Assembly: GCA_950295325.1 (NCBI GenBank)
Contig: OX485807.1
Span: forward strand, 5,458,501-5,522,500
DNA length: 64,000 nt
Reading direction: 5' to 3'
DNA from: Polytrichum commune
Lineage: Eukaryota; Streptophyta; Polytrichopsida; Polytrichales; Polytrichaceae
The notes under the pieces were generated by a model, which was not told where the DNA came from, did not search any database, and saw only the letters and a program-made list of their open reading frames with translations. Positions 1-12,960 of this stretch are shown piece after piece. The translations under genes and the position numbers were made by a program. Each line of letters begins with the position of its first letter. The first letter of the stretch is position 1.

Positions 1-1398
1 GGTGACTCAGCTTTAAAAGGTAAAGAAGCTTCCTACTCTCAACTTGCAAACTTCTTTAATTTTTTGGTTTTGGTTTTATTTGAATCTTAGAAACTTTTTG
101 AGGAACTTGTTTCACGCTTGCCTATTCTTCCATGTTTACCGACTACATGGATGTTCCCAATTAGGTGTGTATTAGTATTTGGAGTTACGCAATGTTGTAA
201 TTGTTCAATGAGAATGGATTTTTTTACCAAGCAAAGTCATCTATGTTCTATAACCCTGAAATGCTCAAGCAACCCGAAGTGGGTCACCACCTAATATTTT
301 ACTGGGTTTCGTGACCCACTAGGTGGTAATCTACGTGGATGGAAAGGTATCTATTGGGCGAAGTGTGTTGCCCACTACCATGTGAGCCAAAATAACATAG
401 AAAAACCTCTTACTCCAAGTATGTCAGATGATTTCTTGTTAGGTTGGAATTGTTTGTTTCAGGGAATGGTTCCATGTGTTGCTGAAATCTAGGAGCCAAA
501 TATAGGAGCCAATATCTTTCATACATGATACACAGTTTGGGTGGATTTTATTTTTATTTAAAAAATATATTTACTTATAATAATAATTTGAATTCCTTCG
601 GACAAGGTGACGATTGTGCACAACTTGATTAGATGGATTTGGGAAAAATTGAGTGCACATGTTGCTTGCTCCATGGAAAATAGGAAATCTCCCAAAATGA
701 CCTCATGTGGCCCCTCCAACTTTAAGGGTGATGGAGTTCATCTAAATTTGCTCAAAAAGACCCAAATTGTTGGGAGTAGCTCATTTGTCAATCACATAAC
801 ATATTATGTCAAACTTGCCAACTTTCTAAAATTTGTGGCATGACCAAAATGGTCATGAAACGAAAAAAAATTCAAAGGTTTCTTATGTCCCCCCCCCCCC
901 CCCCGATGAAGGCCTTGTCAAGGTGACCTAGAAAATGTGGTCCAATTGACTTCAAATTTTCATAACAAGAATCTTTGGTAGTCTAGTTCACACTTGTACG
1001 ACTGGACTTGAAGAAAACGAAGTCTATATTTCTACGTGATAGAAATTTTCAGCCTTGGTGCTGGAGGTGGCCATAAATGGAATGTGATGGCTTGAGCGTT
1101 TAGGGGATAATGTCTGAACTTTCGTTAGTAAAAGTTGAACTCCTGAGTAAGACACTATTACAATTGCCTAGCTTCGAATAGGAAGACGCGTTAGTTGGGA
1201 TAATCAGTGTAGTGTTTCCTCTGGGATACCAAGCACTGGCCAGAAACTGCAAGCTGGAATTAGTGTTACGGCTTGGACATGCCAAATTTTGACCTCAACA
1301 TTGGCCTGTATTAGGAGGTGTTTCCCATAGTATTTGGTACTTAACTGCCATGTATTTTCTCATGAAACAATATTTATGATGCAATTCTATATTTGCTA
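1..1398. other. Non-coding flank, no gene seen
   Basis: This AT-rich stretch has only short open frames with no recognisable domain and no splice-joined coding pattern. It holds a C homopolymer at about 888-904. I see nothing else to annotate. Confidence 0.5.
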
Positions 1399-1842
1399 CA
1401 GTCCTACCTCTTCAATACAACAATCTCAATATAATGACACAGATTTTGTAAACCAAACTTAGAATCTGCCTCTACAATACAACTGTGACATTGTTAATAT
1501 GACATTCTTGGACTTCCAACATGTCATATTAAAGAAGTAATATTAATACATATATGGCAGGTCCCATAGATGTATACTTACACAGTTCATATTGAATTTA
1601 TGTAACTTTCACAGATGAAATGTGAATAATTTTTTTTTAATGTAAAATGATGTTAGAACATGAGAACTAAGGGAACTAGGTTCTCTATCTCAAAATGTAA
1701 TCAAGAGGCTCATTAGCTTTTGTTTCTTTTGCAACAAATTTTCACCTAAGTTCTAAACCACGGTGCATAATTTGTCTTCGAGCATTGTGAGCTTGATATT
1801 TATCAAATTGCTATGGTATGCATATTGTTTGAAAGTTCTTGA

Positions 1843-2165
1843 AATTCCACTTCTTTTGGTGGTAGTTTTGTCCAATTCCAAGTCGTATTTGGCATAGTTA
1901 TGAGCATTTGGAAGCATGGTAAGTTTTTTATAGTTGATTTCCAGGCAACGATCTACTTTTGTAGATTTTGAGGTCAAATCTGATCCGACCTTCCTCATCT
2001 ACAAGTTGTTAAATACCTATTGAAATTGCGCTTCTTTTGGTGGTAGTTTTGCTCTATTATGACAACTATTGGCAGAATTATGACCCTTTGAAGATTGTTG
2101 AGTTTTTGAAGTTGATTTCAAGACATTGATCTACTTTTACACATTATGAGGTTGGTTTTGCCAAG
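1843..2165. repeat. Tandem pair of about 180-base repeats
   Basis: Two diverged copies begin near 1843 and 2020. Both contain CTTCTTTTGGTGGTAGTTTT, followed by a shared GTTGATTTC...GATCTACTTTT segment. They lie inside the 1399-3578 inverted-repeat element. No coding function is evident. Confidence 0.6.
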
Positions 2166-2374
2166 AGACTTATGTAGATGTTGCGCTTGGACTTTTTTAG
2201 ATGTTGTTAAATACCTCCACCTATTATGGAACTAGCAAATGCTCAACTTCATGCTCAATTGTTAGCTACAATTTTTTTTGACAACCCATTAGAGTTTACT
2301 TATGCAGACGTAATGAAATTGCACTCCACATTGAAGAAACTCAATTACATATTGGATTGCTAATTTGAAGGGGT

Positions 2375-3330
2375 GACATCAATTGTCGCGCACCTCTCCA
2401 TGAGGAGTGCCCGCAACACCATGGGCACAAGGGGGACCCCGGAGTGACACCCGGGACTTGTGGCGTCGTTGGTGAGAGGGCCCAAGTGATCCTAGCACAG
2501 GTGAGAGCCCCGGGCGTTGGGAACGTCTCCCACCCACGGAGACTAGAAGGCACAAGGGTAAGGCCATGAGCTATGCGTAGCTTATGGCGTGTAGATTCTA
2601 GAATGCTCAAGAACACCTCAATCGGAGGTGTGAGCTAGGAGTTATGGCAATTTGAGTGGGGCGCTGTCCCGGGACAGCGCCCTAGTACAGCAGTGGTCTG
2701 GGAGTGGCTCCCGAGACTGCCAAGGTTTGAACAGGCATAACTTCCTCAATACTTGCCCAAATGGGGCAAGTGAGGAGTCCATTGGCATCTACGTGAAGCA
2801 TAGATGAAGATGAAGTGGTCGCTTGTTAGCATCAAAGATCACATAAGAAAGTTATGATGGTCTGAAGCTGCTAGGGGCTTCTAGGCCCAACAACTAAGGG
2901 AAAATGTCTACTTGGCCCCAACTCTTGGTAGAGAGACAAAAGGTTTCTTGACGGTGGCGTAGGGGCCCTGCCTAGAGTCCTAGAGGCTTATATGGGTGAG
3001 GTGGTGTGGCCTCACCCACCTGAGGCCGAACGGCACAGGCTCCATGGGCTTTGGCCCAATGTGAGGGCATAGTTGCCTAGTATGGTTCAGGTTGTTGTAG
3101 TGTTGCTCCGGCAACGCGATGATCAACATAAGATTGGACTTCCACATCTAAAAATTGGTTACCGATTAAGGGGTGAGTCCCGAAAGCAAAGTAGGAGGGT
3201 TGGTTCCCCTCTTATGAACTATAAGGTCCGGGGTAGGAGGAGCTAACCATTAGCATGGCGGAATGCGAAGGGTTAGCGCTCGTGACCTTTGCTAGAAATG
3301 AAAATGGTTAAGATGGTTAAGGGGAATTAA
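2375..3330. other. GC-rich insert of unknown origin
   Basis: This block is clearly richer in G and C than the AT-rich DNA on both sides, and its boundaries are fairly sharp. It has no recognisable protein domain in any frame; the small minus-strand frames here look like chance products of the GC content. It could be the remnant of an LTR or another inserted repeat, but I see no primer-binding site, polypurine tract or paired terminal repeat. Confidence 0.35.
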
Positions 3331-3860
3331 CAAGGGTTGCGACAAGGATTCCTTCTTGAAGTCCACGTAGTATTCATGAGAGAAAATTCCATATCTGTAA
3401 AGACATTTGAAAAAATACTTATTATGTATATGTGGCAAATATCTAATGTGTGTTTATATGAAGTACCTCGATATTATGACAAAGAGGTCCAATTTGTCAT
3501 ATAATTGAATGTGTGACACCTCGATAATACAACGGTTTTCTCGTTTCCCATACGTGCCATATTAAAGAGGTAGGACTGTGCCTTTGAATACAAGAATTTT
3601 CCATGCACACTTGAAGGAAAATTTATGACATCTTGATGCGTCTATTATCCACAGTCCTCTTAAATTTGATGTCGCTGGATTAGTTGTTCTTTCCACTGAA
3701 ACAAGCAAGCAGAGTACTTCTATGTGCTCACTAATAACATAAAGAAGCACAATATGAGGCATACTTGCACTTGGAAGTATCATAGACAGTGAGTGTCGTT
3801 TTGAGTTTATAATAATACAATGAGACATAACTTTTATGTTTTATATGTTAGAGAGGGCAG

Positions 3861-5974
3861 TACACTAAATATGATATTTAGTGTCACCAATTCTAATTAT
3901 CTTTCGCAATACTAATTGTAAACCCCGGTGTAGTGTCACCAACACTAAATGTTGACCCAACATTATTTGTCATTCCTTGTAGATTTTTTTGGAGATTATA
4001 TATTTACAGTGTTGCAATTACAGTGCCGCTTACAGAGTGATTTTTCGTTCGAATTTCAATCATCCATGACAATATTTTCATCACGCATTTTTCCATGTCC
4101 ACTTCAACAAAGGGTGTTGCCTGCCTGGGAATAATCGAATGATTTCCTGGAGGACATTACAATTGCTTACAATGACATTCAACACACGTATGGTCAATTA
4201 GGTTCCTTGCCCGACATTGAATTGCCCACATTGCTCTAGTGATCAGATACCTATCGACATATGGAATGACAACTTTCAACATTCTACTCAAAATCTGCGG
4301 AGTTGTGACAACGAGCGCAGGGAGCCCTGCAGAAGATTAAATCAAAGACAGTGGCATTGCCAGGATTTAGTTGTTAGGTGTTCGAAACTTTTATTCAAGA
4401 TTCCAAAGAATATGCATATGCATATAATTAAAGAAGCGGCAAATCCTTATCGATATTATATCCAGACACAATCATGGGCTGCTACAAAGCAAGGAAGCGT
4501 TGGATGACATATTGGATCTCTAGAAATTGCGTCCTGCAAATGAGCAACTGCACAGGTAGTGCAGAGAGATGACACTCGTTCATCTTCAAACATCACACGG
4601 ACTGAATTACTTACTTAAGGCTCCGATTTACTGCACTTGGGAGGTAGAAATTAAAGGGCAGTCTACGTAGTTGTTCTCGGTGGAGGAGTTTATAGTGAAA
4701 GTGGAGGAAACTGACAAGATTTACGCAAATCATACGAACACCGAGGACTTGACATTGCCAGAGATAAGTTGTAAAGCGTCAAACAACTCACTGGATCTCA
4801 AGAAATTGCAACTTGTAACTTGCAAAACAACAAATGCATGTATGCAACCATAGCTATTGACATTTCTCCACACGATTCCGAAAGGTCAACTTTTCCAGCT
4901 TTAGAAGCCTGTAACCTCCGAACTCCATGCACATTCAACCACTTTATAAGGTTCCGATTGACTCCGCTGGACATAATTAAGGATGTTGCCAGGTCTCTGT
5001 GGAGAGAGAGTGAGTGAAAGGTGGAGAAAGGAGCAAATGACAAGTTATGTGCAACCAGGGCAACGAGCACAAGTCCAAGAGACACCGAAGAGTTCGTGTT
5101 GCCAGGGATCAATTGCTAGGTATCCAAACTTTACTTGGCTTCTTGGGAATATACATAGAGAAGCATCGGCAATTACCATGACCTAACATCTAGGAGCAAT
5201 TATGGGTTGCTACGGCAACGCCTCAAATAACCTACTGGATCTCTGGATACTTGCAACCTGCAATGTAGCACGCAACCACCATCATGACTGCGGACGTATT
5301 TCTCCACATGGTTCCCGACAGCCGAATTCCTCACCTTTCGATGCAAGCCTGAACCTTCAAGCAACATACAAATTAATGAACCCCAAATTCACTCCACTAG
5401 ACAGAGTTCTGTGTGTTGCCATCTCAGTAGAGAGAAAAAAACTAAATGACAGAATCTGTGCAGTTGAAACAACGACCACAACCCAAGATCTTGTAAGAGC
5501 CCTCCAGAAAGAATTATGGGACCAAATCAAGACTCAAACACACATGCAAATGATGGGAGAAAATGAAACATGAAAGAAACGAAGAGAATGCAACATTCCT
5601 AGCAAGTTTCTCTAAAACCTCTTCATTATGCACATCCGAAAACAACCCACACGTGTGCAGAACAGAAGAAGGGCGCAGATCATTAACTAGTTGGTGCAAA
5701 TCCTGCTTGCCGCTAAGCTTAGCCGCATCGCATCACATGCATGCAGCAAATTCTCATGCAGACAAGGAGTCCTTTAATTTGGGTGGAGATGGAACCAAGA
5801 TAAAAGTGGCCGACAAGAGAAGGTAGGGTTTTTGGTCAATGGTTTTTGAACTCCTCCACCATCCATGACAATATTTATTCACTTATTCAAAGAAGTGTCA
5901 TCCAAACAATTACTATAGTGACATAAAATGCCACATGACACTAAAACTCATATTTAGTTTAGCACTTGTCCGTT
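3861..5974 (+). mobile_element. MITE family M1, copy 1, with a 1.7-kb foreign interior
   Basis: The left part (3861-4090) matches two shorter M1 copies at 35154-35479 and 62448-62819. The matching right part resumes at about 5805 and ends near 5974. The ends are a diverged inverted repeat around TACACTAAATATGATATTTAGTG. In the short copies the two halves are contiguous, so about 1.7 kb here is extra internal sequence. That interior is a degenerate tandem repeat with exon-like pieces (4515-5260), which suggests an insertion or a captured segment. Confidence 0.55.
4300..5560 (+). repeat. Degenerate tandem units with exon-like pieces
   Basis: Three related points read GGATCTCTAGAAATTGC (4514), GGATCTCAAGAAATTGC (4793) and GGATCTCTGGATACTTGC (5236). 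Each follows a codon-like string that translates as a variant of ALDDILDL, ASNNSLDL or ASNNLLDL. The units also share a TTGCCAGG motif, a CATTTCTCCACA-type block and a GGTTCCGATTGACTCC-type block. Stops interrupt every frame, so no protein is claimed. Captured, multiplied exon fragments would explain this; so would an old non-coding tandem repeat. Confidence 0.4.
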
Positions 5975-8900
5975 ACCAAACTTTGTAAATATGGCTTGGG
6001 TGGGTTTATATGTGACTTTGTGACTTTAATCAAGGGTGAAGTGTCTCTCATTCACTTCATCTTCTCCTCCTTTCCCCCTCTTCCTCTATAAAATATTTAT
6101 TACCATTTCGGTGTTCTCTTCCTCTTGTAGTATTTAGATTCAAGAAATACATCTTATTGATAACATGACCCAAGTTAGGTTATTGAAATGATTCATATAT
6201 CATGTATGTTCGAATGTCCCTTGTACCAAAGAGATTAGTCCATGTGTGAAGTTGAAGCAACAAGCCCCATCATTATCCTAATATCATGAAGTGCTCACAT
6301 GTCAAGAGTTATTTTGATAGTTTGATCACTCCAAGGTTGTATTGTGCAACATGCTTGCAAAATTTCCACCAATCTACAATACATGTATGTTTAGTCAATC
6401 CTCTCAAGTCTCTTATCAAACCAACGAGATTTTTGTTTGTGATGAATTTCCAACATTCATAACATTACTCAAGCATGTTAACTCATTCTTTTTCTAATGG
6501 CTCGACAACTCCCTTGTCCATTCGACCAAATCCAATCACTATTGGTTAGCTCCTCAATGCACTTATGCACAAATTACACAAAATCTTCAAACTAAGGTAT
6601 GGTCAAAATATGGGCAACCAACGCAAAGGTACCATCTAGCCCTCCAAACTCCCTTCTCCCCTCTGCAACATGTGCCCATTCCAAGCAATTCAATGGCACT
6701 TGCCTACACCTCCTATCTATGTGCACTGTTCAATAATATCCAAATGGCCACACATAATAAAGTGGTCTAGAAATTACACAAACTTGTACTCCCACTCTTA
6801 CACAAGAGACACCCTTCTATTGAATACCAATACCCACTTAGGTGCCCCCCCCCCCCGAGATAATATAATCCATCCTTGTCTATTGCCATGCCTTCACCAC
6901 ATCATGCCCATGCCATTGGCTCGCTCGACTCAAACCCGAAACACTAAAAATCTCCACAACCTCCCCTCAACAACCCACCCAACACACCATACAAAACTTG
7001 AGTATACACATCATTGCATTCAAGCTTTGCCACGACCACCACCCCACAACAACGATACAATGCAAAAAAAAAAAACCCTCAAATATCAAGTTCTAATAGA
7101 CATAATAGAACATGCTAGCTAGTACGTCACCCTCACCATCCTTTATGGCATGAATCCGCGGCAATACCAAGGCCAATACTATCATCAAACTATTCGGTCA
7201 CTGCTTCATCCCCCTCATGCCCACCCATGCATGCAATGCAACAAATACACCGAATGGCCATTAAATACCTCACCTGACCAAATGCTCAACTAAAAGAGGG
7301 TAGAAAATCACCAACTTCGTGTACTACCCACTTTGAAATAGGATTTAAATCCAACATAAGTAGAATCCATTCAAGGCACCCCGACGTCAGGACGCCCATC
7401 ATACCCCCCCCCCCGGGCTTTTCAGTATATGGTTACTGAATGGGACCACCTCCAATAAGACGTAATAGCACTTGACCCATAGCCGTGTTTTGTAAAACTC
7501 CAAGTTTACGTATGAACTCCTAGCTATGATCAAGGTGAAATGTCCCTCGCTCATTCATGCCAACCTCATGATTGGCGTTGTCTCTCTCTAAATCTAGAAT
7601 GGGCTCCATCAATAATTTAATAATAACAAACCATAGCGAAGGAACATGGAGGCAATTGCAGTCATGGGCCATGTCACTCTCCTCTTGCCAACCACATTGG
7701 ACACATTTGCATGTTAGAGTTGGGAGGCGGGGTTACATTAATTGACCCACCCTTGCCATTTTGGCCACCAGGCTATGGAACGAGCTGGTTGTGGACAGTC
7801 TTATACAAGACGTGTGTCATTCTCCATCCAACATGTCCCACCCATGCTCAATGTTGAATCTAGGTGTAGGAGCATCCTTAGGGCATTATCACCTTGGAAC
7901 TATACTAGGATAAATCCTAGGTTATTCTTGGGCCCATGGAACAACCCGCAAGGACTTAGTAGTGTTATGTTATTATGATTCTAAATTCATTTTGGGAGGA
8001 CCAAAATATGTCCTAAATTGTTAACCATACGAATGTGACATTTTGGTGATGTCTCAAATGCAATCATCCAAGATGGCTTCGATTCTTTGAATTTCAGTTT
8101 GAATATGACAAGCCAATTTGGGTGTGATATTTCATAAAGAAAATGAAATGAAAGAAAATCCAAGATGAAAAAAATGTTACATATTTTTATTCAACACTTA
8201 ATGCTCATGCAGAGTGGACCTTTGGAATATAACAGTTGAATGCTCGGAAAATTGTACAGAGAGACTCAAATTTCAACTGAGCTCCCAACATCCGCATGTC
8301 ATTGGCTAGTGTTATATATGTTCACCTACTTACAAATCTTTCCAAATTATCCATAATTTCATGGGCACGGGTGCCACCGTATTATGGTGGTAAGGCATAT
8401 GCCAAACTAGTACCAAATATAACATGCACCCGCCATTGGTACAAAACTAACTACCTGCACAGAAATCTCACGAGGCCCGAAAGTGGTGGGGCAATGCATG
8501 AAGGGATCACATACACTGTCTGAATTGATGACATTGGTGCTTGGAGATGATTGAAGTTAGGGCCACTTCACACTCGAGACTGAGAGCCCGTGGGCCGTGA
8601 CCATTACACTTCAACCACTCTCATTGGTGGAAACGGCGGAGCCACTGCTCCAACTTCGCTTCACACTACGCTCGAGGGACCAACGGAGTATGTGAAATGC
8701 AAGAAGGATGTAAAGTCTACATGGATTCCTACATGGCATCGAATGGATCGTGTTTCATGGTCACTTGGACTATTTTCAAAAATCATCTCTAGGAGGTAGG
8801 CCTAACACAAAACTGGGAGATGATGGCATTTTGAACGCTCACGACTGTTGGTTTATTCTATTTTATCATGTGTGAGGACCTGCATGAATAGAAATTTATT

Positions 8901-9755
8901 GAATTTGCATTTGGTTGAGGGCCCGGTCAGAGTTGACTTCACATTACACTTGAGGATCTGTGACCACACTACGTGATTTTGGAGGTGTCTCGGGACGGCC
9001 TTTGGACACTTTCTTATGGGCTCTCACAATTTCATGGTCACGGCTCTTGGCTCGTGTGTGAAGTGGCCCTTAGCATAAGTGTTATTTCACAAAAGAGAGT
9101 TCGTATTTTGTTGAAGAGATTAGAACAACAATGTCAAGAAGAACCGATGTGAGTACATTAAGACCATTTGTCAAATTATAGCAGAGGCGCCTATTCCCAA
9201 TCAAGACCCCATTGGCAATCTTTAGGGTACTGGAATTTCGTTCACGCCGGAACCAATAGCGTCATGACACATGCCCTGGTTTTCAGTGCTAAAGTGAGGA
9301 GGAACGAGCGGCTAAAAAGAGCGCTTATGGTAGGCCCTAGATATTGGTAATACGTTTGGGCCAACTTTTGGCTTCAAACATTCACAATAATTTCAATTTG
9401 AGGAATAAAATTACCGAAAAAATTGCAGTCCCCCTGACTCCTATCTTCCTAAACTGAAAACAAAAAATTTACACCACCTTATATCTCTCCAGATTCGGCG
9501 TAGAATTTCTTAAGCGATCGGTTATGGTCGCCTCTACTCTACTCTATTCCACGTAAGTTGACACATATATCTTTGTTGAAGAGATCAAAGCAAGATAAAA
9601 GAACAGGTGTCGGTATGAACATTTTCTTGACAGTTTCTTGACGACTCGAGGCTGGCTTCGCATCGTAAGTTAAAGCACGAAGAAATCATACTCATTACAG
9701 ACACCGAGTGACTTGTGCAAGTCAGAGATCATTGCAATGCACACAAGTGTAGCAG
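5975..9755. other. Intergenic, no gene seen
   Basis: About 3.8 kb has only short open frames, several of them biased to Pro, Thr and His because of C-rich simple sequence near 6840-7080. C homopolymer runs occur near 6846 and 7405. There is no splice-supported coding pattern, no tRNA-like fold and no clear inverted repeat. Confidence 0.45.
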
Positions 9756-9984
9756 TGATTGGGGAGATTTTTGGGCATAATCGGTTGAGATCCTTGTGTT
9801 TGCAAATCCAACCGGTTACATGTTGTTCACATCCTTCAGTTTTCCTTTATTAAATTGGGATATATTCCATAAATTCCTCTAAAATGATCGGTAATTTTCC
9901 TGCAGTCTTGAACGTCAACCGGTTATTTCTCAAACTCAACCGGTTCCGGTTCATTTGTAACTAACTGCCGGTTCTCCCCGATCA
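9756..9984 (+). mobile_element. MITE family M2, copy A
   Basis: This 229-base element has terminal inverted repeats: the left end reads TGATTGGGGAGA and the right end, reversed, reads TGATCGGGGAGA. It contains several ACCGGTT or AACCGGTT motifs. Four related copies lie at 19044-19264 (reversed), 55940-56166, 56260-56406 (partial) and 56503-56726. No coding capacity is present. Confidence 0.7.
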
Positions 9985-12363
9985 TAGAAGTGTAGTGTTG
10001 TCTCAACACTTATATATCCTGTTTGAAGAGATAAAAAAGGAACAATGTCAAAAGAACTTATGCAAATACGTTAATTAAAATTCCAGTTTTTTTTTATAGA
10101 ACACCTACTACTTCATACACTTTCTTGAAGACTCTAGCTACTAGGCCGCTTTGTCGCATCATAAGGTCGGGCACAATGGCCATCCCTGTATTTATGTGGT
10201 GGCCCATGAATGAATGAATGAATGAGTAGATGCAGTGGTGGGCTTTCTCTCCATCAACCTGAGCTCGGAGCTTCACAGTGCAACCTTTTCGCTTTTCTAA
10301 AGCGGGAGCAGGGATTACTTGAGCTTCAGATTGTGGTTCAGGTTGTTGAATAAAGTAGACGGGTCTTAAGTGGCTCGTTTTCTAGACCGGACCCCGAGAT
10401 TTGATTGGTATGTAGTTTGGTGAGGATCAAAGAGCGAATCTCATGAAGACAAGTGTTTGAAAGAGGTTGGGTTACGTGTTCAAATTTGGATAACTACTCT
10501 ACACTCAATAATGAACATAACTGGGAGGACTTAGATATTCAGTTAAGAAATCGACAAACATGCACTTCCGATAACCACAACTGAATCATGTGCGTCTTAT
10601 TTTCAGTAGAATCTTTGCAAATGTTTCATTATAGATTTGCTCATGCAACACGAGTTTTGTTGCGTGAATCTAATCGGTGCAAGATGGAGAACATGAAAAA
10701 TGAAACAAATAGCACCACATATCTTACATCGGCTCGGGTTAAGCAAAAGCTCGATATTCAGGCCTGGTTTGAATAGGGTTCATGTTTTCAAGTTGAGGTT
10801 TTGAGGTTGGGGTTCAAGGTGGGGGTGGGCTTTGATTTTCAAAGTCCATCTAAGAGAAGTTTCATTCTCTTCGTTTGTGGATGAAGGTCACTTAAGAATA
10901 ACTAGGTCCCTTACTACACTAGAGCTTGAGTTGAGATCTTGAACTTGTGATTTCTAGGAGTTTTGATACTTGAAATTGACAAGTTTTCATTCAAAGCTCA
11001 AACTATGGAGAGGTTGACCAATCCTTACGAAAGCTCTCAAAAGTGAGATGCCCCTGGACGGAGAGTCACCTAAAAAAATTGCACTACACCATTTATGTGT
11101 AATAGTGTCACTTACCCGATTTTGAGGCATATGCTAGGTTACACTAACAATCAACAACTTCATTATTAGTGTCACCATATGACACTTGGCATTTAAAGTG
11201 TGCTTACTAATGTCTTGGCATGAGTATGTTCAATAATGTTATGAGCTGTATGCCTATGTTACACAATGATCTACAAGTTGACTAAAACTCACACAAACAA
11301 CACTTGGCATGTGTATGCTCAATAACCTTTTCCTCTTGCATACTAAAATGTAAACACATGACACTCGCCATAAGTATGCTCAATAATATCTTCCCCTTGC
11401 ATACTAAAGTGCAAAAACTATCATCTAAGGATCCCAACGTGCTACATTAAATGCCATAATGTACATAAATTTTCACTTAGACAATTACTTATGTTGATGA
11501 ATAATATCATATTGGAAATTACCAAACATGACACTTTGAGACCTCTAGGCATCTAATTCATGACCTTCACAAATAGTGTGTGTGACACTAAATACCATAA
11601 ATGGTGTTCTTCTAGAAGGAAAAACACTGCACTAAATAAAGGAGAGTTCATGATAAGCCAAAGGGTGCTTGAAAGTCCATTGGTTCAGGAGAGCTTGTTG
11701 TATTCGTTCCACATGAGATCCATGGAGGAGCCACCTAAATGTTGTAAGCCCAATATACAATCACTGTTGAAAGGTCAAGTGTAAAGTGGATTTGAGTGAA
11801 CAAGCGTGGGTAAGCGGCTCTCCGCCAATGTGAAGGCGTGTTTTTTCAAGCTCTCAATGTCTCCAATGTAAAGATTGCAATGAATGCATTACAATAGTGT
11901 CTGTGATAAGTTCATCATTTGTCATTATAGTTTGCGAATTTAGGTCCAAGGTGATTGGCCTTGCACTTATACAATTTGAGAATGGTGTGGAATGGTCTTG
12001 TTGATTATAGTAGGTTTGGTTGGCATAAGATGCTTCTTGAGTATGGGAAAGCCCTAGATTTGGCAAAATATGATGTTTCTAATGTTGTGGATAGAACTTG
12101 GTGTGAGAAGTTCATGCTTGGGCTTGGGATGAACATGTCCATCCATTGGAAGGACAAGGGCCTGATTATGGGTATTGCTACTTAGCCTCTGACTTTCAGT
12201 CCAGGTTTTGGGGCTTCCTCTCCGCCTTTGGTTCCTTTTTAATTTACTAATAAGTTGTTAAATCTAAAAAGAAAACATGTGCTAGGTCATTGAAAAATCT
12301 GCAAATCTACTCCAGGTAGATTATGTTGTTATGTTGTTCTTTCATTGACGAAGGACAATGGCA
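9985..12363. other. Intergenic, simple repeats only
   Basis: No gene is supported. A tetranucleotide run (GAAT)n lies at 10207-10226. Around 11150-11420 are diverged units sharing ACTTGGCAT...GTATGCTCAATAA, probably an old minisatellite. The rest is AT-rich and unremarkable. Confidence 0.45.
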
Positions 12364-12960
12364 TAAGAGCATCTCCACCCTTGGGCAGAAAGGCAGGCTC
12401 TCGAAATGCGCTTTGAAGGGCTCCAAGCATGCACTAATTTTTTTTAGGGGGGGCACTCCCCCACCGTTATTTGCATACTGGCTTCACAAGAGAAAAATTG
12501 TCAGGAATATTCCTTGTAATGATGTGTTTGAAGCTGGCCAAAAATAACCCAACTGTCCACTTTCCACTTTCGATCCTCTCCCTCCCGCCCCTGATCCAAG
12601 GCCCAGCTTGGACCTCGTTGGCAGTGACTACCTTCCAGCTCTATAACCTGAGGTTGGATTCTTTTTGGCTGCTGTTTCTGTAGCTTTGTCGGAGATGGGT
12701 TGATTGTAGGAATAAAGTGGGTTAATTGGGGCAATTTTATTGCTATTTAGGTCTTCCACGACTCATCGAAGAATAGTCGAGGAGAGAATCTCTAAGAAGT
12801 TGCACTGCTCAACAACTACGAGGAACCATTATTATTACTACTAGTGTCGGTGCTGATCGGTAAAGGAGCACTCCACGTGATTTTGGGGCGTTCTGGGCGG
12901 TGATTCATTATTTTCCACTGCTCTCCACTACTCTTGATCACGTTTTTTGTTTTGGTTTCC

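Larger units (their letters stand above)
1399..3578. mobile_element. Inverted-repeat element with pogo/Emigrant-like ends
   Basis: The left end begins CAGTCCTACCTCTTCAATA and the reverse complement of the right end reads CAGTCCTACCTCTTTAATA, an 18/19 match. A TA lies directly left of the first base, as expected for Tc1/mariner/pogo insertions, but the right flank is TG, so the target duplication is not clean. Related subterminal motifs (TACCTC, then ATATTATGAC) recur near 3460 and in inverted form near 1540. No transposase is visible, so this would be non-autonomous. It may instead be two small MITEs at 1399-1545 and 3455-3578 that share ends. Confidence 0.45.

Noticed and set aside
6670-7122. 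150-codon frame rich in Thr, His and Pro
   Set aside because: It lies in C-rich simple sequence, lacks domains and has no supporting splice or promoter context.
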